The notes under the pieces: generated by a model
What the model was told of the DNA's origin: nothing
Seen by the model: the letters and a program-made list of their open reading frames with translations, nothing else
Database searches by the model: none
In this document: positions 1 to 10,871 of the stretch, in pieces
Numbering within the stretch: the stretch's first letter is position 1
Layout of the letters: each line of letters starts with the position of its first letter
NCBI GenBank assembly: GCA_011088215.1
Contig: JAALKD010000013.1
Coordinates: forward strand, 1 to 64,000
Origin: Sphingomonadales bacterium
GTDB lineage: Bacteria; Pseudomonadota; Alphaproteobacteria; Sphingomonadales; Kordiimonadaceae
Reading direction: 5' to 3'
Length of the DNA: 64,000 bases
Translations under genes and position numbers: made by a program

Positions 1-150
1 TTGGGAAAAACCATATTGCCGAGGCGCTAAGTTACCGCCGGGTAGATGTGCGACAGGGTTTGCGTCAAACCGGTTGAAACACCCAATGTTTTGTCAATTT
101 CTCAATTGCCTATACGTCACTCCTGCACAGCAACAATAGAAAGTTTCCTA

Positions 151-819
151 ATGGATATTCATCTTTTCAGTGGTAGTGGCTTTGCTTGGCGGGTGCTGCT
201 TGCATGTGCGGTTAAGGGCGTTGATTTCAGGCAGGTTTTTTTGCAGCCTACCCAAGAGGAATTAAAGTCTCCCGCTTTTCTTGGGCTTAACCCCAGGGGG
301 AAAGTGCCGGTGATGCAGGATGGTAAATTGGTTCTTGCAGAATCGATGGCGATCATAGCGTACCTTGACCAAAAGATACCCGAACCAAAATTGTTTGGTA
401 CGACACCCGAAGAGACAGGGTTGATATGGCAGAAAACTCTCGATTTTGATCTCTATGTCTCAGCTGGCTGGGTCGATAACATTATTGCGCCAATTGTGCG
501 CGGTATGACAGAGCAGGCGGCGGACGAAATCAAACAAGCTTGTGATAACGCACATACCGAGATTTCAGCCCTTGAAGAGGACCTTTTCGATAAGGAATGG
601 TTTGTTGGAGGTACAGTTTCAGCCGCGGATATTGCCATTTATCCAATGCTTGAGGCGCTTATCCGCTTTACTAGTAAAACGCAAATCGAGCAGCTTGATC
701 TTGGTTTTGATTTGTTTGCTGAGCGGTACCCACAGCTCGATGCTTGGCGCACACGAGTTCAGGAGCATCCGGAGTACCAGAAAACTTATCCTGATTTTTG
801 GCGAGAGCTTGATGGGTAG
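151..819 (+). CDS. Glutathione S-transferase family protein
   Basis: MDIHLFSGSGFAWRVLLACAVKGVDF...NPRGKVPVMQDGKLVLAESMAIIAYLDQ is a GST N-domain pattern; ATG at 151 preferred over the longer ORF start at 46. Confidence 0.85.
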   Translation: MDIHLFSGSGFAWRVLLACAVKGVDFRQVFLQPTQEELKSPAFLGLNPRGKVPVMQDGKLVLAESMAIIAYLDQKIPEPKLFGTTPEETGLIWQKTLDFDLYVSAGWVDNIIAPIVRGMTEQAADEIKQACDNAHTEISALEEDLFDKEWFVGGTVSAADIAIYPMLEALIRFTSKTQIEQLDLGFDLFAERYPQLDAWRTRVQEHPEYQKTYPDFWRELDG

Positions 820-890
820 CAAGATGTTTCCGTTTTGCTTAATAAAGTGAACATGGTATCAGGGCGGCAAACCTAAGAAAGGCGCTGACC

Positions 891-1637
891 ATGATACCAG
901 AAGCCCTCACAGCTTTCTCCTTTTGGATTCTAGTCGGCACAAGTTTCTTCGGTTCTTTTATTTCAACAGCTGCGGGCATTGGCGGCGGTGTTACCATGTT
1001 GGCGGTAATGGCGCAGGTGATGCCGCCGCTCGCACTTATCCCCACCCACGGCCTCGTACAGTTGGGCTCAAACGCCAGCAGACTGACGGTCATGTTCAAG
1101 CATATAGACTGGCGTTTTCTAGGCTGGTTTTTTGTTGGCGGGTTGGTTGGTGCGGTTATCGGTGTTGAGGTGGTAACTGCGTTGCCCACGTCGGTATTGC
1201 AATTAGTATTGGCGTTTTTCATCCTTTATTCCATATGGGGCCCGATGCCGGCCAAAATGCGCCCGTCGCGTTTTGGCCTTGTGGCTGGTGGTGGCGCGAC
1301 TACTCTTGCGAGCATGTTTGTCGGTGCCAGCGGCCCGCTCGCGATGGTTATTGTAAAAGCTTTTGAATATGACCGCTTTGCCAAGGTTGGCACTTTTTCA
1401 GGGGTTATGGTTATACAGCACGGGCTGAAGGCAATTGTTTTTGGCATTATCGGTTTTACCTTCACGCCCTATTTACCGCTTGTTGCATTTATGGTTGTTG
1501 CCGGATTTGTTGGCACGCTGGTCGGCAAGAGGGTTTTGCTTAAGCAAAATGAAAATAATTTCGGTAAGATTTTAAATGTGATTCTTACCCTGTTGGCGCT
1601 TCGCCTTTTATGGCAAGCGGGCGATGGTTACCTCTAG
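891..1637 (+). CDS. TSUP/TauE-SafE family membrane permease
   Basis: 248 aa hydrophobic protein with glycine-rich FISTAAGIGGG and repeated half pattern. Confidence 0.8.
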   Translation: MIPEALTAFSFWILVGTSFFGSFISTAAGIGGGVTMLAVMAQVMPPLALIPTHGLVQLGSNASRLTVMFKHIDWRFLGWFFVGGLVGAVIGVEVVTALPTSVLQLVLAFFILYSIWGPMPAKMRPSRFGLVAGGGATTLASMFVGASGPLAMVIVKAFEYDRFAKVGTFSGVMVIQHGLKAIVFGIIGFTFTPYLPLVAFMVVAGFVGTLVGKRVLLKQNENNFGKILNVILTLLALRLLWQAGDGYL

Positions 1638-1652
1638 GCTTGTTCCGGGTCG

Positions 1653-2651
1653 TTATTCGACAATCACGTTTGTCGTTTGTTTTCCCATACTAATGTCGCC
1701 GCGTATCAGTTCAACGACCGCTTGCCAAGGGCCGGATGCGAATCCTCGGCGGGGGCTTTTGAAGTTTGCATTGGCTTCAACCAACTGCCTTTGTCTGGTT
1801 TGTTTAACGTCATGGGTGAACTGCAATTCGCCATCAGGCCCGACCAGCGAAAATCGCCATATGTCGTTCGGTAATGTGTGAAATCCCCGAGCTTGTATGA
1901 ATAGTGTTAAAGGTTTGGTTGAAAATTTGCTTGGCTGTGCCTGCCATAGCATCTGCCGAGTGATTTGAACGTCTGAAACCAGGGGCGGTATGATTATCGG
2001 TCCCGCATATTTGATCGGTTCAATCCAAAGAGGTTTCTGCTCTGGCGTCTTCTCGGCTTTACAGCCACTTTCAAACACCCCGCCATCGAACGGATCGTAG
2101 TGTTGGGCCGGCTTTCCCTTTTCGGCGCGCTGCACCATAAAATGCAGGTGAGGATATTCGGTGATTCCTGAAAGGCCAACTTGTCCGATAATCTGGCCGG
2201 GCGAGACCACGTCACCTCTTTTAACCAGAAGGCTGTCATTTTTCAGGTGACAGTAGCGGGTTTGCCAACCATTGGTGTGGCCAACAATCAGTACATTACC
2301 GCAGCCTTGTTTTTGAATTAATTTGGCGCGCTCGGCGGTGACTGTGACATCGGGCATGCCGTCTCGAAGTGCGAGAACGCGCCCCGCTGCTGCAGCACGA
2401 ACTGCAACCCCTGCTGCCATTACGCCCGTGTCTGCAAGCGCAATGTCGGTTCCATTGTGCTTGTCCTCGGTTTGGGCTTTGCAGTTATAGTCGGTTTTGG
2501 CCTGTCCCGGCGCGCGGTCCATGTATCGCGCGATCCAGCAGTTTTCGCCCAGGGTGCAGTCCACCGGGAACATAAACTTAGGCGGTTCACTCTGTGGGCT
2601 TGCGGGCGCGGCCAAGCCGAAAGCCAAACCAGCAAAAATCAGTAATTTCAT
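1653..2651 (-). CDS. Secreted M23-family peptidase (LytM-like)
   Basis: Signal peptide; HNGTDIAL...GNVLIVGHTNGWQTRYCHL...HLHFMVQ metal-binding motifs. Confidence 0.85.
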   Translation of the reverse strand: MKLLIFAGLAFGLAAPASPQSEPPKFMFPVDCTLGENCWIARYMDRAPGQAKTDYNCKAQTEDKHNGTDIALADTGVMAAGVAVRAAAAGRVLALRDGMPDVTVTAERAKLIQKQGCGNVLIVGHTNGWQTRYCHLKNDSLLVKRGDVVSPGQIIGQVGLSGITEYPHLHFMVQRAEKGKPAQHYDPFDGGVFESGCKAEKTPEQKPLWIEPIKYAGPIIIPPLVSDVQITRQMLWQAQPSKFSTKPLTLFIQARGFHTLPNDIWRFSLVGPDGELQFTHDVKQTRQRQLVEANANFKSPRRGFASGPWQAVVELIRGDISMGKQTTNVIVE

Positions 2652-2721
2652 GTTCCAGTCCCATCAGGGGCAACACTATTCAGCATGATTTAGTCACCAA
2701 AATAAGGCCAATTTAAGCAGA

Positions 2722-2784
2722 ATTCAGAGTCGAATCAGGCAATTTCAGTGTCAAACTCAACAGATTCAGAGTCGAAAAGCTAAA
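2722..2784. repeat. Three-unit 21-bp imperfect tandem repeat
   Basis: attcagagtcgaatcaggcaa / tttcagtgtcaaactcaacag / attcagagtcgaaaagctaaa at exact 21-bp period. Confidence 0.7.
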
Positions 2785-2789
2785 AATAG

Positions 2790-3113
2790 TTATTTTCTGG
2801 ACGCTTTTTCGTCGAGTCCGGACAGGCCTTCGCGCCTATCCAGCTCAGCGACCACATCAGCGAGGCTTAACTCTCTTGCCTCCAAAAGTACCATCAGGTG
2901 AAACAACAAATCAGCTGATTCCTTGACGACCTCATCGTTATCATCGGCGGCCACCGCCATCGCGGTTTCTAATGCCTCTTCACCCACCTTCTGGGCAATC
3001 TTGCGGTCACCTTTTGTGTATAGTTTTGCCACATAACTTGCAGACGGATCAGCCTGCTTGCGCGCGCGCAGAGTTGTTTCCAGCCTTGTCAGTATATCTG
3101 CTGTCGATACCAT
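2790..3113 (-). CDS. hisE: Phosphoribosyl-ATP pyrophosphatase
   Basis: KVGEEALETAMAVAADD...ESADLLFHLMVLL; his cluster context. Confidence 0.95.
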   Translation of the reverse strand: MVSTADILTRLETTLRARKQADPSASYVAKLYTKGDRKIAQKVGEEALETAMAVAADDNDEVVKESADLLFHLMVLLEARELSLADVVAELDRREGLSGLDEKASRK

Positions 3114-3877
3114 CAGGTTGTCTCCCTTACCGCAATGCCAGCGTTTCTCATATGGGCTTTGGCCTCGGCGATTGTATGCTCACCGAAATGAAAAATCGAG
3201 GCTGCAAGTATTGCTGACGCATGGCCTTTACTTACCCCCGCAACCAAATGGTCAAGCGTGCCGCCGCCGCCGGAGGCAATAACCGGCACTGACACACGGT
3301 CTGCAATGGTGCGGGTCAACTCAATGTCAAAGCCTTCGCGTGTGCCGTCACGGTCCATACTGGTTAGCAAAATCTCTCCTGCGCCCAACTCAGCAGCCTG
3401 AGTCGCGTAATCAACGGCATCCAGTCCGGTTGGGGTACGACCACCGTGGGTGAAAACTTCCCACCTGCCCGCGGACACCTGTTTGGCATCAACGGCCACA
3501 ACGATACATTGTGATCCAAATTTTTCTGCGAGCTCGCTGATGATGGGCGGGTTTTTAACCGCCGCCGTCATGACAGACACTTTGTCAGCCCCGGCAAGTA
3601 AAAGCTTGCGCACATCATCCGCGCCGCGCACGCCGCCGCCAACCGTTAGCGGCATGAAACATTGTTCTGCGGTGCGCTTTACCACATCAAACAGAATTTC
3701 GCGCCGGTCAGAACTGGCGGTGATATCAAGGAATGTCAGTTCGTCGGCACCGGCTTTATCGTAGACGCGCGCCTGTTCAACCGGGTCGCCAGCATCAATC
3801 AGATCAACGAAATTAACACCTTTGACAACGCGGCCGTCTTTCACATCGAGGCAAGGTATGATGCGGGATTTCAGCAC
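3113..3877 (-). CDS. hisF: Imidazole glycerol phosphate synthase cyclase subunit
   Basis: [34 protein letters not shown]. Confidence 0.98.
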   Translation of the reverse strand: MLKSRIIPCLDVKDGRVVKGVNFVDLIDAGDPVEQARVYDKAGADELTFLDITASSDRREILFDVVKRTAEQCFMPLTVGGGVRGADDVRKLLLAGADKVSVMTAAVKNPPIISELAEKFGSQCIVVAVDAKQVSAGRWEVFTHGGRTPTGLDAVDYATQAAELGAGEILLTSMDRDGTREGFDIELTRTIADRVSVPVIASGGGGTLDHLVAGVSKGHASAILAASIFHFGEHTIAEAKAHMRNAGIAVRETT

Positions 3878-4614
3878 GCCGTCTCTCCAGCCGCTATTGC
3901 CAGCGCGACTTTCAGGTCCATGCCGCCATCGTATATGGCACGACCGGTGATAACCCCTTCCAGGTTGCCTGCAGCTGCAACACGCGAGATGTCTGACAGG
4001 TCTTTAACGCCGCCAGAAGCGATGACGGGAATAGCAACCGCTGCCGCTAATTCAGACGATGCTTCTGCTTTCACGCCGGTTAATGTGCCGTCACGATCAA
4101 TATCGGTGTGGATGATCGCTGCCACGCCAGCGTCTTCAAATTTTTTGGCCAGCTCGATCACTCCAAGCTCGCTGGCTTCGGCCCAGCCTTCGACAGCAAC
4201 TTTGCCGCCCAGCGCATCGATACCAACCGCAATTTTCCCGGGAAATAGCTTGCAGGCCTCTTTCACAAGTGCCGGGTTTTTCACCGCGAGCGTACCCAAA
4301 ATCAATCGGGAAAGACCCTTGTCAATCCAGCGTTCCATGGTGGCAATGTCGCGGATGCCGCCGCCCAACTGCACTGGCACGTCTGTTGCGCCTAAAATGG
4401 CATCTACCGCAGCGCCGTTTACGGGCTCGCCCGCGAAAGCACCGTTAAGGTCTACTAGGTGCAGCCACTTGCAACCTGCATCGACAAAAGCTTTTGCCTG
4501 CGCCGCCGGGTTGTCATTGAACACGGTTGCAGCGTTCATATCGCCCTTAAAAAGGCGGACGCAGTTGCCGTCCTTAAGGTCAATGGCCGGGTAAAGGGTA
4601 ATCATGGTCGCCAC
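3871..4614 (-). CDS. hisA: Phosphoribosylformimino-5-aminoimidazole carboxamide ribotide isomerase
   Basis: [20 protein letters not shown]...QLGGGIRD. Confidence 0.97.
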   Translation of the reverse strand: MATMITLYPAIDLKDGNCVRLFKGDMNAATVFNDNPAAQAKAFVDAGCKWLHLVDLNGAFAGEPVNGAAVDAILGATDVPVQLGGGIRDIATMERWIDKGLSRLILGTLAVKNPALVKEACKLFPGKIAVGIDALGGKVAVEGWAEASELGVIELAKKFEDAGVAAIIHTDIDRDGTLTGVKAEASSELAAAVAIPVIASGGVKDLSDISRVAAAGNLEGVITGRAIYDGGMDLKVALAIAAGETAC

Positions 4615-5258
4615 TCCAGAAATGCGGATATTAACTTAAGGCCAACTGCCTGGCTTTTTTCCGGGTGGAACTGGGTGCCAACCATATTGTCCCGGCTCAC
4701 AATGGCGGTTACCGGTCCGCCGTGGTCAGCGGAGCCAAGCAGTGCATCTGGTTCGTCCAGTAGCATTTGGTAACTATGGACAAAATAAGCGTGGTCGTCT
4801 GCACAGAGTGTCCGTGCAACCGGGTGGGTGCCTCCGGTCTCGGTCAGCTGGACCGTATTCCAGCCCATATGAGGTATTTTAAGTGCCTTGTCGCTGAGTT
4901 TCAGCGGTTTAACCGCGCCCGGTAACCAACCCAACCCAGTGTGTTCGCCGTGCTCATAACCCGTTTCCGCCATCAGGTGCATGCCAACGCATATCCCGAA
5001 AAACGGCACGCCGCGTTTGATCACGGCTTCATCAAGCGCATTCGCCATACCGTCGATGGCTGCGAGGCCAGCCATACAGTCACCGAAGGCACCGACACCG
5101 GGCAGTACGATCCGGTCTGAGGCGCGCACCACATTGGCGTCGCTGGTTACTACGATGGTTGCGAACTGCCCTGTCTCCGCTGCGGCGCGAGCGAAAGCTT
5201 TTTCCGCCGACCGCAGGTTACCAGAGCCATAATCAACAATGGCGACAGTTTCTGGCAT
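4602..5258 (-). CDS. hisH: Imidazole glycerol phosphate synthase glutaminase subunit
   Basis: [13 protein letters not shown]...GICVGMHLM...[10 protein letters not shown]. Confidence 0.97.
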   Translation of the reverse strand: MPETVAIVDYGSGNLRSAEKAFARAAAETGQFATIVVTSDANVVRASDRIVLPGVGAFGDCMAGLAAIDGMANALDEAVIKRGVPFFGICVGMHLMAETGYEHGEHTGLGWLPGAVKPLKLSDKALKIPHMGWNTVQLTETGGTHPVARTLCADDHAYFVHSYQMLLDEPDALLGSADHGGPVTAIVSRDNMVGTQFHPEKSQAVGLKLISAFLEWRP

Positions 5259-5279
5259 GAAAATCTCCGCGTTTAAGAC

Positions 5280-5888
5280 TTAAAGGCTGCCGCCGAGGGT
5301 GCCTTTGGTGGAAGGTACAGCGTCTGCCTTGCGCGCATCAATGGTGGTCGCGTCCCGGAGCGCGCGTGCAGTTGCTTTGAAACAGCTTTCAATAATATGG
5401 TGGCTGTTGACGCCGTATATATTTTCCACATGCAGTGTCATGCCAGCGGCGAAAGCGAACGCACGGAAAAATTCCTCGAACAGTTCCGTGTCCATCTCAC
5501 CGATTTTTTCCCGCGGGAATTTCACTTTCCATACCAGAAACGGCCGGCCGGAGATGTCCATCGCGGCGCGCGACAGGGTTTCGTCCATGGGGATAAGTGC
5601 GGACGCATAGCGAGTGATGCCTGTCATGTCGCCCAGCGCTTTTTTTACCGCCAAGCCGATGACGATGCCGCAGTCTTCAGTGGTGTGGTGTCCGTCAATG
5701 TGCAAGTCGCCTTTGGCGCGCACTTTCAGGTCCATCAATGAATGGCGCGATAGCTGCTCCAGCATATGATCGAGAAAACCAATGCCGGTTTTAACGTCAT
5801 ATTGACCAGTTCCGTCGATGTTCAACTCGACAGAGATCTCGGTTTCCTTGGTTTTTCGTTCCATGGATGCAGTGCGCATATCACTCAC
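5280..5888 (-). CDS. hisB: Imidazoleglycerol-phosphate dehydratase
   Basis: [17 protein letters not shown]...[11 protein letters not shown]...[12 protein letters not shown]. Confidence 0.97.
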   Translation of the reverse strand: MSDMRTASMERKTKETEISVELNIDGTGQYDVKTGIGFLDHMLEQLSRHSLMDLKVRAKGDLHIDGHHTTEDCGIVIGLAVKKALGDMTGITRYASALIPMDETLSRAAMDISGRPFLVWKVKFPREKIGEMDTELFEEFFRAFAFAAGMTLHVENIYGVNSHHIIESCFKATARALRDATTIDARKADAVPSTKGTLGGSL

Positions 5889-6033
5889 TCCTACGGGCGG
5901 TCATAATCAGGCGTTCAAAATCGTTAAACGCTTTAATGCCCATGCTAATACGCAGTTTTTATGGGCTCTGCGAGCCTTTTCTTGAGGTTTTTATATGAAA
6001 TAACTGTGAAATGCGGCCAATTGTGCTGGGCAA

Positions 6034-6061
6034 CTTGCAACCCCGACTGGTAACCCATATA
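6034..6061 (+). promoter_or_regulatory. Candidate heat-shock (sigma32/RpoH) promoter for hslVU
   Basis: CTTGCAA (6034-6040) N13 CCCATATA (6054-6061), about 50 bp upstream of the hslV ATG. Confidence 0.6.
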
Positions 6062-6107
6062 TGCAATCATCTGTGTTACGACATCAATTGTTTAGGAATA
6101 TCAGCCC

Positions 6108-6665
6108 ATGACCACCATATGCAGCGTTCGCAAAGGTAAAAATGTTGTCATCGCTGGCGACGGGCAAGTGTCCGCCGGTGACACGGTTATGAAAACCAAC
6201 GCACGCAAAGTGCGCCGTCTGGCGGGCGGTAAGGTAATCGCCGGGTTTGCCGGTGCTACCGCTGACGCCTTCACGCTGTTTGAGAGGCTGGAGGCTAAAC
6301 TGGAGCGCCACCCGGGTCAACTGGCGCGGGCGTGTGTAGAGCTTGCTAAAGACTGGCGAACCGACAAGTATTTGCGACAATTGCAGGCCATTCTGATTGT
6401 AGTGGACAAAGACACAAGTTTGGTGGTCACCGGCAACGGCGACGTTATTGAGCCTGAACACGGAGTTGTCGCCATTGGCTCTGGCGGTAATTTCGCCCTT
6501 GCTGCGGCTCGGGCCTTGTATGACCTCGAGCTGAGCGCAGAGGAAATTGCCAAGAAAGCCATGTCGATTGCGTCGGATATCTGTGTTTACACCAACGGCA
6601 CAGTTGTGTTGGAGGCATTAGATTCTGACGGCTCATCTGCCGATGACATCGCTAAAGACGTATAG
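6108..6665 (+). CDS. hslV: ATP-dependent protease subunit HslV
   Basis: [37 protein letters not shown]; followed by hslU. Confidence 0.97.
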   Translation: MTTICSVRKGKNVVIAGDGQVSAGDTVMKTNARKVRRLAGGKVIAGFAGATADAFTLFERLEAKLERHPGQLARACVELAKDWRTDKYLRQLQAILIVVDKDTSLVVTGNGDVIEPEHGVVAIGSGGNFALAAARALYDLELSAEEIAKKAMSIASDICVYTNGTVVLEALDSDGSSADDIAKDV

Positions 6666-6693
6666 TCCAGAAGTTCGAAGTTAGGAGTATCCC

Positions 6694-8001
6694 ATGACCA
6701 GTTTTTCCCCGCGCGAGATTGTTTCGGAACTTGACCGCTACATTATCGGCCAGTCCGATGCCAAGCGCGCTGTTTCGGTAGCGTTGCGTAACCGTTGGCG
6801 TCGCCAACAGCTGGAAGGTGACATGCGGGACGAGGTGTTGCCGAAAAATATTCTGATGGTTGGCCCTACCGGGGTCGGCAAGACTGAAATTTCACGCCGG
6901 TTAGCCAAACTGGCCCAGGCGCCATTTATCAAAGTTGAGGCCACTAAATTCACGGAAGTTGGCTATGTAGGCCGTGACGTGGAGCAGATTGTACGTGATC
7001 TGGTGGAAACCGCTATCCTCATGGTTAAGGAAAAAAAGCGCGGCGAAGTGGGCGCAAAAGCTGAATTGCACGCCGAAGAACGAGTGATTGACGCACTGGT
7101 CGGTGAAGACGCCGGTGAAGCCACTCGCCAGAAATTCCGAAAAATGCTGCGCGAAGGTGAATTGGCTGACAAAGAAATAGAGCTGGATGTGGCAGACACC
7201 GCAACTGGCATGCCGCAATTTGATATTCCCGGCATGCCGGGTGCCAGCATGGGTATGGTTAACCTGGGCGATATGTTCGGCAAGGCCATGGGCAACCGGA
7301 CGGTTAAGAAGAAGCTTTCTGTTGCGGAAGCTTATGAAATTTTGATGGGGGAAGAAGCTGACAAGCTGGTAGACGATGATGTGTCAAACCGTGAAGCACT
7401 CAGCCTTGTCGAGCAAAGCGGCATCGTGTTTCTGGACGAAGTAGATAAGATTTGTGCTCGTCAGGACGCGCGCGGCGGTGATGTTAGCCGCGAGGGTGTG
7501 CAGCGGGACTTGTTACCGCTGATTGAAGGCACAACCGTATCCACCAAGTACGGTGCGGTAAAAACCGATCATATTTTGTTTATTGCGTCGGGTGCTTTTC
7601 ATCTGGCCAAACCATCAGATTTGCTGCCTGAACTTCAGGGCCGTTTGCCGATCCGAGTGGAACTGCGCGACCTGACCGAGGCCGACTTCCGGCGAATTCT
7701 CACTGAACCAGATTTTAGCCTTATCCGGCAATATGTGGCGCTTTTGGGCACCGAGGATGTGACCCTTGATTTTACTGATGATGGTATCGATGAAGTGGCA
7801 AAGATATCTGCGCATTTCAATGAAACTGTCGAAAACATTGGTGCTCGGCGACTTCATACCGTGTTGGAAAAAGTGCTTGAGGAAATTTCCTTTACTGCCA
7901 GCGACAAAAGCGGAACAACCGTGACTATTGACGCTGCTTTCGTGCAGGAACATATGGGCGATTTGGCTAATGGTAGCGATCTCTCCAAATTTATTCTTTA
8001 G
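6694..8001 (+). CDS. hslU: ATP-dependent protease ATPase subunit HslU
   Basis: [51 protein letters not shown]. Confidence 0.98.
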   Translation: MTSFSPREIVSELDRYIIGQSDAKRAVSVALRNRWRRQQLEGDMRDEVLPKNILMVGPTGVGKTEISRRLAKLAQAPFIKVEATKFTEVGYVGRDVEQIVRDLVETAILMVKEKKRGEVGAKAELHAEERVIDALVGEDAGEATRQKFRKMLREGELADKEIELDVADTATGMPQFDIPGMPGASMGMVNLGDMFGKAMGNRTVKKKLSVAEAYEILMGEEADKLVDDDVSNREALSLVEQSGIVFLDEVDKICARQDARGGDVSREGVQRDLLPLIEGTTVSTKYGAVKTDHILFIASGAFHLAKPSDLLPELQGRLPIRVELRDLTEADFRRILTEPDFSLIRQYVALLGTEDVTLDFTDDGIDEVAKISAHFNETVENIGARRLHTVLEKVLEEISFTASDKSGTTVTIDAAFVQEHMGDLANGSDLSKFIL

Positions 8002-8009
8002 GATGCGCC

Positions 8010-8441
8010 GTGGAACGTAAGCCTTTTGCATTTTTCTACGGTGGCTACATGGACCCGGAAGTCCTTAGGGCTGCGGGTACTTCGCCTGAGGAATGCATGG
8101 CTGGGTATGTGGATGGTTTGGCGCTGACGATCGGGCCGATCGCTAACCTCGAAGACCAGCCGGATGCGCGCGCATACGGGCTGTTGGCACGGCTAAGCCA
8201 CAGGGACCTAGATACCTTGTACGGCGGAGACCCGGCAGCATTGCGGGGTGTGGTTTATTTGCCTGAGGCTGTGTTGGTGCAGACAGACGGCGGACGCCGT
8301 GTGCCTGCTATAACCTACATAACATCTATGCTTTCGGGCGCGGCGGCTGATCCCGCATATGTAGCCAAACTTGCAGCTGCCGCAGAGGTGTCCGGACTTC
8401 CTGGTAGTTATATCTCCTACATTCGCTCATTCGTTTCATAG
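8010..8441 (+). CDS. Gamma-glutamylcyclotransferase-like small protein
   Basis: FAFFYGGYMDPEVL start resembles the YGSN/YGG GGCT-like fold; weak. Confidence 0.45.
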   Translation: MERKPFAFFYGGYMDPEVLRAAGTSPEECMAGYVDGLALTIGPIANLEDQPDARAYGLLARLSHRDLDTLYGGDPAALRGVVYLPEAVLVQTDGGRRVPAITYITSMLSGAAADPAYVAKLAAAAEVSGLPGSYISYIRSFVS

Positions 8442-8509
8442 AAAAGCCAGCTAGAAATACAGCGCTATCTGAGTTAGCGTCTGGGCGGTAATGTTAGCTA
8501 TGGAGACGG

Positions 8510-8884
8510 TTGGTGGCATATGATCCGAACAATATATTCGCGAAAATACTGCGCGGTGAGATACCCTGTAATAAAGTTTATGAGGATGAGTTTGCGCTCG
8601 CGTTTCATGACATTAATCCGCAGGCGCCGGTGCATGTGCTGGTGATCCCCAAAGGCGAATATATATCGATGGCTGATTTCACCAAGTCTGCGCCAGCGGA
8701 ACTGGTAACGGGTTTTATGCGGGCCGTGGGCGCAGTTGCGGATCAGCTAGGGTTGGTGGAACCCGGTTACCGCACACTTGCCAATGCTGGCGACAACGCA
8801 CACCAGGAAGTGCCGCATCTGCATATTCATATTTTTGGGGGCGCACCGCTTGGTCCTATGCTTGACAAGCGCTTTTCAGGTTAG
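8510..8884 (+). CDS. HIT-family nucleotide-binding protein
   Basis: [20 protein letters not shown]...[14 protein letters not shown] histidine triad. Confidence 0.95.
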   Translation: MVAYDPNNIFAKILRGEIPCNKVYEDEFALAFHDINPQAPVHVLVIPKGEYISMADFTKSAPAELVTGFMRAVGAVADQLGLVEPGYRTLANAGDNAHQEVPHLHIHIFGGAPLGPMLDKRFSG

Positions 8885-9078
8885 CTTTCCAGTTCACGCG
8901 CTTCGTCGGTCAGCAATATTGGAATGCCGTCCCGGATCGGGAAAGCTAGACCAGCCGACCGGCTGATCAACTCTTGTGCTGCGGCGTCATACTCGAGTGT
9001 ATTTCGTGTTACCGGACACACCAATATTTCAAGAAATTGCCGAGCGGTACGTTGTTTGGTGTTATCTGGTTGGGTCAT
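8881..9078 (-). CDS. Trm112-like / UPF0434 protein
   Basis: [17 protein letters not shown]...[20 protein letters not shown]. Confidence 0.9.
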   Translation of the reverse strand: MTQPDNTKQRTARQFLEILVCPVTRNTLEYDAAAQELISRSAGLAFPIRDGIPILLTDEARELES

Positions 9079-9102
9079 TTTAGGCTCTCGTCAAAACTTA
9101 AG

Positions 9103-9762
9103 TTAGTGAAATTGCGGTGGCTCTGTAGCGCCGCTCTCAATCACAGACATTTTAAGCAACGTTTCCAAAGTTGCGGCGCGCTTGTCAATCGACGCAGCCT
9201 CCAACAGCGCTTGCTTTTCCGGTGCGCCCATTGGAATTATCATCGACAGGGAATTGACCAAAATATCGTTTGGTGCATCGGCGATGGTATCAAAGTCCGC
9301 ATCCAGCCCGCGCACGTCAAGATAATTTGACAGCGCCGCTAACAGCGTGCGCCGATCAATAGAATCAGGTGTGTTTTCTGCGTGCAGGTCATTGTAACGT
9401 GACCAGTCAGCATGAATTTGCCGATAAGGCGTGGTGGTGCTGAGTTCACTGGCGATTTCAAACCGTGCAACGCCCCTGAGGCGAATGGTGAATCTGTTGT
9501 CACCAGTATCTACCAGGTCATCAATTTTACCGACGCCGCCAACCGAATATACCTCTGGCTCTGCGTCATTGTTGTCTGAGGACTTGGGCTGAACCATGCC
9601 AATCAGGCCATCAGAGGTAACGGCATCGCGGATCATTTGCAGGTACCGTGGTTCGAATATATTTAAGGGCAGATTGCTACCAGGAATTAAGATGACGCCC
9701 GTCAACGGAAAGATCGGAATCTTTATCGGTAATTGGGATATGGCGGCAGCGGGCGAAACCAC
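9103..9762 (-). CDS. Lon substrate-binding (LON N) domain protein
   Basis: IPIFPLTGVILIPGSNLPLNIFEPRYLQMI. Confidence 0.9.
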   Translation of the reverse strand: MVSPAAAISQLPIKIPIFPLTGVILIPGSNLPLNIFEPRYLQMIRDAVTSDGLIGMVQPKSSDNNDAEPEVYSVGGVGKIDDLVDTGDNRFTIRLRGVARFEIASELSTTTPYRQIHADWSRYNDLHAENTPDSIDRRTLLAALSNYLDVRGLDADFDTIADAPNDILVNSLSMIIPMGAPEKQALLEAASIDKRAATLETLLKMSVIESGATEPPQFH

Positions 9763-9771
9763 CGAATTGCC

Positions 9772-10719
9772 CTAACTAAACAAAACCGAGGACAAACGTC
9801 GACGGTATTTTTGAGTGAAAGGATCAGAGGGCCCGGCGGCGTCAAACAGTTTTACCAGGTGTTCGCGCGCGCCGTCATCGTTCCAGCTACGGTCTCGCAT
9901 GATAATGGCAAGCAGAGCATCTGCAGCGGCGTTCATATCACCTGCGGCCTGGTACGCCAGCGCCAGATCAAACCGGGCTTGATAGTTTTGTGGGTCTGCC
10001 TCTACCGCTTTGAGCAGGGGCTCGATGTCGCCGGCATTCTCTGCTTGGGCTGCCAATTCCAGGCCGGTCTCTATCCGCTCGATCCTGTCTTTTAGTGCCT
10101 GATCATTGCGATTTTCTTCGCTGAGCATTGCAGTTATCTCGCGCGCCTGGTCGATCTCATCCATTTTCAGGGCGGCTTCGGCCATACCAACAATTGCACT
10201 GCCGTTTGTTGGGTCGTGTCCCAGAATTTGCTGGTAAAGCTGTGCGGCGGCCACAGTCTCGCCCGCTGTCATTAACTCGTCGGCCTGCCCTAGTGCGGCG
10301 GCAACCGGGTCGCCTGCGTTGTCCGTTCCGCTAAGGGCAACAAGTTTGTCGATAAATTCTTTCAGCTGGGACGGCGGCACCGCGCCCTGAAACCCATCAA
10401 CCGGCTGTCCTTGCCAAAAGGCCAGAACTGTTGGCAGGCTTTTAATCTGTAACTGTGCGCAAATTTGCTGGTTTTGGTCTGCATTGACCATTGCTAGTGC
10501 AACCGCGCCGCCTGCTGCTGTAACGGCGGCCTTAAGCGCAGGCGTTAACTGTTTGCACGGGCCGCACCAGTCAGCCCAAAAGTCAACAATCACCGGTCGG
10601 GTTTGAGACGCCTCGATAACTTCTGCACCAAAGGTCTGCATGGTTGTTTCGGTAATAAGGCTGTCGCCTCCGCTCGGCGTTGCTGGCGGCGGTGTGCCTG
10701 TCATCATTGTATCCATCAA
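9772..10719 (-). CDS. Thioredoxin-domain TPR protein (YbbN/CnoX-like)
   Basis: VIVDFWADWCGPCKQLTP with C-terminal TPR-like repeats. Confidence 0.88.
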   Translation of the reverse strand: MMDTMMTGTPPPATPSGGDSLITETTMQTFGAEVIEASQTRPVIVDFWADWCGPCKQLTPALKAAVTAAGGAVALAMVNADQNQQICAQLQIKSLPTVLAFWQGQPVDGFQGAVPPSQLKEFIDKLVALSGTDNAGDPVAAALGQADELMTAGETVAAAQLYQQILGHDPTNGSAIVGMAEAALKMDEIDQAREITAMLSEENRNDQALKDRIERIETGLELAAQAENAGDIEPLLKAVEADPQNYQARFDLALAYQAAGDMNAAADALLAIIMRDRSWNDDGAREHLVKLFDAAGPSDPFTQKYRRRLSSVLFS

Positions 10720-10871
10720 TCAAACTCAATTACGTGTGGGCGTGTCGTTCTGGGCTATACTTGTGGTTCAGGGTTAGCACAGGGCTCAGGCGTTGTTTTT
10801 ATAGCATACCGCCTGTCTTGCCGCCGCGCCAGTATCCTTTGTTGGTACGATGAAATATTAGTTCATTTCTC

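Noticed and set aside
3662-4594. Long plus-strand ORF (310 aa) antisense to hisF/hisA
   Set aside because: Low-complexity shadow ORF opposite well-supported his genes.
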